Source of the DNA: CAZCPB01 sp044223975
Lineage (GTDB): Bacteria; Planctomycetota; Phycisphaerae; Phycisphaerales; UBA1924
Direction: 5' to 3'
DNA length: 64,000 nt
NCBI GenBank assembly: GCA_044223975.1
Contig: JBGALI010000015.1
Coordinates: 1-64,000, forward strand
The notes below the pieces were generated by a model, which was not told where the DNA came from, did no database searches, and saw nothing but the letters and a program-made list of their open reading frames with translations. Position 1 is the first letter of the stretch. Every line of letters begins with the position of its first letter. The position numbers and the translations under genes were made by a program. Below, in pieces: positions 61,227-64,000 of this stretch.

Positions 61227-62054
61227 CTACCGTTTCGACCATTTGCCCAGCGAGCCGTGCATCGTGAGGTCGTAGTGAAGTGGCGTGATGGTGGCGTGCC
61301 CGGACTTGAGCAGCTCGACGTCCGAGCCCTCCTGCGTGGCGTGGAAGTCCAGCCCGTGCCCCGCGGCCCAGTAGTACACGTCCCCGATCGGGCTGATCCG
61401 TCGCTCGTACTTGTCCACCAGGCCGTGCGTGTTCATCGGGCACACGCGGACCTGTGGGAGCGGCGCATCGGCCTCGGTGACGGGGAGGTTGATCGAGAGG
61501 CACTCGTGCCGGTCCGGCAGGCCCTTGGCCAGCAGCGACTCCAGGATCGCGCGGGCGTGGCGCGCGGCAACATCGAAGCGCGGGCGGCCCTTGCCGAGCA
61601 TCAGGCTCACCGCGATCGACGGGATGCCCAGGAACGCCGCTTCGATGGCCGCGGCAACCGTGCCCGAGTAGATCACGTTGATGCCGCAGTTGGCGCCGGC
61701 GTTCATGCCCGAGATCAGGAGGTCGGGGCGCGACCGCGGCCCGAATTTCTCCGGCCAGATGTTGGCCACGGCGAGCTTCACGCAGTCGGCCGGGCGGCCG
61801 TCCACCGCCGTGCCGCTCATGCGCTCGTTGACCTGCACGCTGGTGGCCATGAGCGGCTGCTTGAAGGTGACGCCGTGCCCGGTCGCCGACTGCACCGTGA
61901 GCGGCGCGACCACGAAGACATCGTCGGTGGCGTTGTCGTCGGGCCCGATGCGCAGGGGCCCGGAGAACTCGCCGATGGGGCCGGCGATCGCGTCAAAGAG
62001 CGCGACGATGCCGGGGGCGTGGATGCCGTCGTCGTTGGTGAGGAGAATCCGCAT
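61227..62054 (-). CDS. surE: 5'-nucleotidase SurE
   Basis: The 275-residue metal-dependent phosphatase removes phosphate from nucleoside 5'-monophosphates and polyphosphate during stress. It begins MRILLTNDDGIHAPGIVAL, with the metal ligands D8, D9 and later residues in PDLLISGMNAGANCGINVIYSGTVAAA. The C-terminal portion (YYWAAGHGLDFHATQEGSDVELL) is typical. Divergent from the GNAT at 62094, with 39 nt between starts. Confidence 0.96.
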   Translation of the reverse strand: MRILLTNDDGIHAPGIVALFDAIAGPIGEFSGPLRIGPDDNATDDVFVVAPLTVQSATGHGVTFKQPLMATSVQVNERMSGTAVDGRPADCVKLAVANIWPEKFGPRSRPDLLISGMNAGANCGINVIYSGTVAAAIEAAFLGIPSIAVSLMLGKGRPRFDVAARHARAILESLLAKGLPDRHECLSINLPVTEADAPLPQVRVCPMNTHGLVDKYERRISPIGDVYYWAAGHGLDFHATQEGSDVELLKSGHATITPLHYDLTMHGSLGKWSKR

Positions 62055-62093
62055 CGGGCGAGTGTAGGGGGAGGGCGAGTAGACTCACGTCCC

Positions 62094-62558
62094 ATGACCG
62101 ATGCACTGGTGATCACGATCGAGCCCGCCCGGTCTGCCGCGGCAGGCGAACTCATCGCGGCCCTCGACCGCGACCTGATCGAGCGCTACCCCGACCTTCC
62201 GACCAACGGGATCCAAGAGCAGGGCTTCGAGGATCGGGGCGGGGTGTTCGCGGTCGGGCGGGTGGGCGGTGCGCCCGCCGCATGCGGCGCGTTCCGGCCC
62301 TGGGAGGGCCATGCCGAGATCAAGCGGATGTTCGTGGCCCGCGAACATCGCGGGCACGGGTACGGGCGCGTGATGCTGCGGTTCCTGGAGGGCGAGGCGG
62401 CTCGGCGGGGGTTTACGCGGGCGGTGCTGGAAACCGGGACCAAGCAGCACGAGGCGATGGCGATGTACGAGAGTGAGGGCTGGACCGTCATCCCCCAGTT
62501 CGGGCCGTATTTGCAGGCTCAAATGAGCGTGTGCTACGGGAAGATTCTGGGCCGCTGA
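62094..62558 (+). CDS. GNAT acetyltransferase
   Basis: The 154-residue single GNAT domain has the acetyl-CoA loop KRMFVAREHRGHGYGRVMLRFLEGEAARRGF, followed by AVLETGTKQHEAMAMYESEGW. The architecture matches small GNATs that act on amino acids or antibiotics. It lies immediately upstream of atpG on the same strand (96 nt). Confidence 0.88.
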   Translation: MTDALVITIEPARSAAAGELIAALDRDLIERYPDLPTNGIQEQGFEDRGGVFAVGRVGGAPAACGAFRPWEGHAEIKRMFVAREHRGHGYGRVMLRFLEGEAARRGFTRAVLETGTKQHEAMAMYESEGWTVIPQFGPYLQAQMSVCYGKILGR

Positions 62559-62654
62559 ACCCGCGGCGGCTCGGCTTTGGCCGGATGAGTTCCGGCCTGT
62601 TCAGTCCTCGTTCGGTTCGACGTGCCGCGGGCCGCTTCCTACACTTCCGCCCCT

Positions 62655-63533
62655 ATGGGCAAGACCCGCGAAATCAAGAAGCGCATCAAGGCCGTCGGCA
62701 ACATCCGCCGCATCACCAAGACGATGCAGATGATCGCGACCGCGAAGTTCGCGGCCTCGAACCAGCGGACGCTGGCCGCCAAGCCCTACAGCGCGGCGAT
62801 GCTGGCCCTGGTGAACGAGATCGCCGGCGGCCTCGACGATGTCACCCACCCCCTGGTCGATTCGGGCAAGGGAACGCGCGAGGGCAAGGAGCTCACGCTC
62901 ATCCTGACCAGCGACCGCGGCCTGTGCGGTCCTTACAACGGGTCGGTCCTGCGCTGCGCCATCGGGCTCCACCGCGCCAACCCCGCCGTGAAGGCCGGCG
63001 TGATCGAGCTGGTGGGCAAGAAGGGCGCGGGCTTCCTGAAGTTCAACGGGGTTCCCATCGCCCGCCTGCACAACCAGTTCGGCGACAAGCCGTCCTACGA
63101 CGCGGTGGATGCACTGGCGAGCGACTACATCAGCCGCTTCATCGCGGGCGAGATCTCGGTGGTCCGCGTGGTGTCGATGCGGTTCATCTCCGCCGGGCGC
63201 CAGGCCCCCGAGGTCATGCAGCTCCTGCCGTTCCAGCCGCCCAAGACCGAGGCCAAGGCTACGACGGGCATGCGTCCGCTGTACGAGTTCAGCCCTCAGG
63301 GCAAGGAGCTCCTCGACGATCTGCTCCCTGCCGCGGTGAAGGCCACGCTCTTCCAGCTGTTCAACGAGGCCGTCGTCAGCGAGCACGCGGCACGCATGAT
63401 CGCGATGAAGGCCGCGACGGACAACGCCGGCAAGTCGGGCAAGCGCCTCACCCTGGTCTACAACCGCGCACGCCAGGCCCAGATCACGACCGAGCTCACC
63501 GAGATCATCTCGGGCGCCGCGGCGCTGGGCTGA
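62655..63533 (+). CDS. atpG: ATP synthase F1 subunit gamma
   Basis: The 292-residue central rotor subunit has the coiled-coil N terminus MGKTREIKKRIKAVGNIRRITKTMQMIATAK, SDRGLCGPYNGSVLR and the C-terminal helix ARMIAMKAATDNA followed by NRARQAQITTELTEIISGA. These are the hallmarks of F1 gamma. It is unusual in standing alone: no atpA, atpD, atpC or atpH lies beside it. Start is the ATG at 62655; an in-frame upstream start at 62622 would add 11 residues. Confidence 0.95.
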   Translation: MGKTREIKKRIKAVGNIRRITKTMQMIATAKFAASNQRTLAAKPYSAAMLALVNEIAGGLDDVTHPLVDSGKGTREGKELTLILTSDRGLCGPYNGSVLRCAIGLHRANPAVKAGVIELVGKKGAGFLKFNGVPIARLHNQFGDKPSYDAVDALASDYISRFIAGEISVVRVVSMRFISAGRQAPEVMQLLPFQPPKTEAKATTGMRPLYEFSPQGKELLDDLLPAAVKATLFQLFNEAVVSEHAARMIAMKAATDNAGKSGKRLTLVYNRARQAQITTELTEIISGAAALG

Positions 63534-63546
63534 GAACGAAAGAGGT

Positions 63547-64000
63547 TCAGCGAACGCGCACGGCCAGCAGCGTCCGGTCGTCCGCCGCGGGGCGAGCGCC
63601 CTCGAACGCGCGCACCTCTGCGAGCACGCGCTCCACAAGCGTCTTTGCGTCCGCGCGATCGGTCGCCACCAAGCGGTCGAGCCGTTCCTCTCCGAACAGC
63701 TCGTTCGCCTCGTTCATCGCCTCGGTTATGCCGTCGGTGTAGAACAGGATCGAGTCTCCCGCGGCAAGCTGCACCGTTCCTTCGTCGTACGAGATGTCGG
63801 GCATGATGCCCAGCGGCAGGTTGCCGACCCCGTCGAGCGGGGTGATGGAGCCCTTGCTCTGGAAGCGCGGCGGGTTGTGCCCGGCCCGGGCGTACGTCAG
63901 CGTGCGGTCCGCGGGTTGATAGACGCCGTAGAACGCGGTGACGAACGAGCCGTTGCCCGATGTGTAGTGGCGCGACAGGAGACCGTTGAGGTGCTCCATC
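63547..64000 (-). CDS. PP2C/SpoIIE-type serine phosphatase, C-terminal fragment (cut by window edge)
   Basis: At least 150 residues are visible, reading in from the right edge. The PP2C-like SpoIIE core is plain: FYGVYQPADRTLTYARAGHNPPRF, then GDSILFYTDGITEAMNEANELFG with the metal Asp of YTDG, and the closing DDRTLLAVRV. Such domains dephosphorylate anti-sigma antagonists in stress and partner-switch pathways. The start and N-terminal regulatory domains are outside the window. It is convergent with atpG. Confidence 0.93.
   Translation of the reverse strand, partial: MEHLNGLLSRHYTSGNGSFVTAFYGVYQPADRTLTYARAGHNPPRFQSKGSITPLDGVGNLPLGIMPDISYDEGTVQLAAGDSILFYTDGITEAMNEANELFGEERLDRLVATDRADAKTLVERVLAEVRAFEGARPAADDRTLLAVRVR

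Overview
The window is GC-rich, densely coding DNA from a planctomycete, most likely class Phycisphaerae. This is inferred from the protein families. Four secreted proteins end in paired NGDDFD-type 'GC' dockerin motifs. Two secreted proteins begin with the planctomycete LExLExRxL(L/F)S motif. One secreted protein has a degenerate PEP-CTERM-like tail. Small membrane proteins with a CxxC...CPxCG zinc ribbon recur, and there are DUF1573 and DUF1028 proteins. No phage, insertion sequence, plasmid or CRISPR genes were seen.

Layout. 1-3.0 kb: minus-strand run with a DUF1573 secreted protein, a rhodanese, a MauE/DoxX-like membrane protein, ribosomal protein S18 (rpsR) and an edge-cut GAF-like gene. 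3.4-6 kb: zinc-ribbon membrane protein, methyltransferase and a tRNA-dihydrouridine synthase carrying an in-frame repeat insertion. 6-10.7 kb: two secreted proteins, a double zinc-ribbon protein and an unknown membrane protein. 10.7-14 kb: ftsH and a BtuF-like binding protein. 14-19.2 kb: secretin (GspD-like), GspE-like ATPase and PilZ protein. 19.2-26 kb: secreted unknowns, two GNAT acetyltransferases flanking a two-helix channel-like protein, a large LEPLEPR surface protein and tRNA-Cys. 26.3-34.2 kb: three large dockerin-bearing secreted proteins (TIGR03790-like, DUF1028 plus FG-GAP, zinc metallopeptidase). 34.2-42.5 kb: an unrecognised conserved protein, a CAP-domain surface protein, MoxR, two tandem zinc-ribbon proteins and a lipoprotein. 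42.7-50.6 kb: FtsK, a small unknown, PlsY, thymidylate kinase, an unknown, and a DoxX-like plus TonB-like/vWA pair. 50.7-57.3 kb: tRNA-Leu, pdxJ, a GNAT, folC and leuS. 57.3-64 kb: an ECF sigma/anti-sigma-like pair, OsmC, a divergent sigma-like protein with a coupled partner, surE, a GNAT, atpG and an edge-cut PP2C-type phosphatase.

The most unusual signal is a set of short elements built from 7-8-nt tandem units, usually arranged as inverted repeats. They sit immediately after the stop codons of three dockerin genes (28.5-28.7 and 34.1 kb), after the lipoprotein gene (42.5 kb), between tRNA-Leu and pdxJ (50.9 kb), and inside the dus reading frame (5.2 kb). The unit sequence differs between loci but the 8-nt period is kept. 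Two further themes are the repeated zinc-ribbon membrane proteins, including a tandem pair in a translationally coupled operon, and the cluster of dockerin proteins with no cohesin partner visible in the window.
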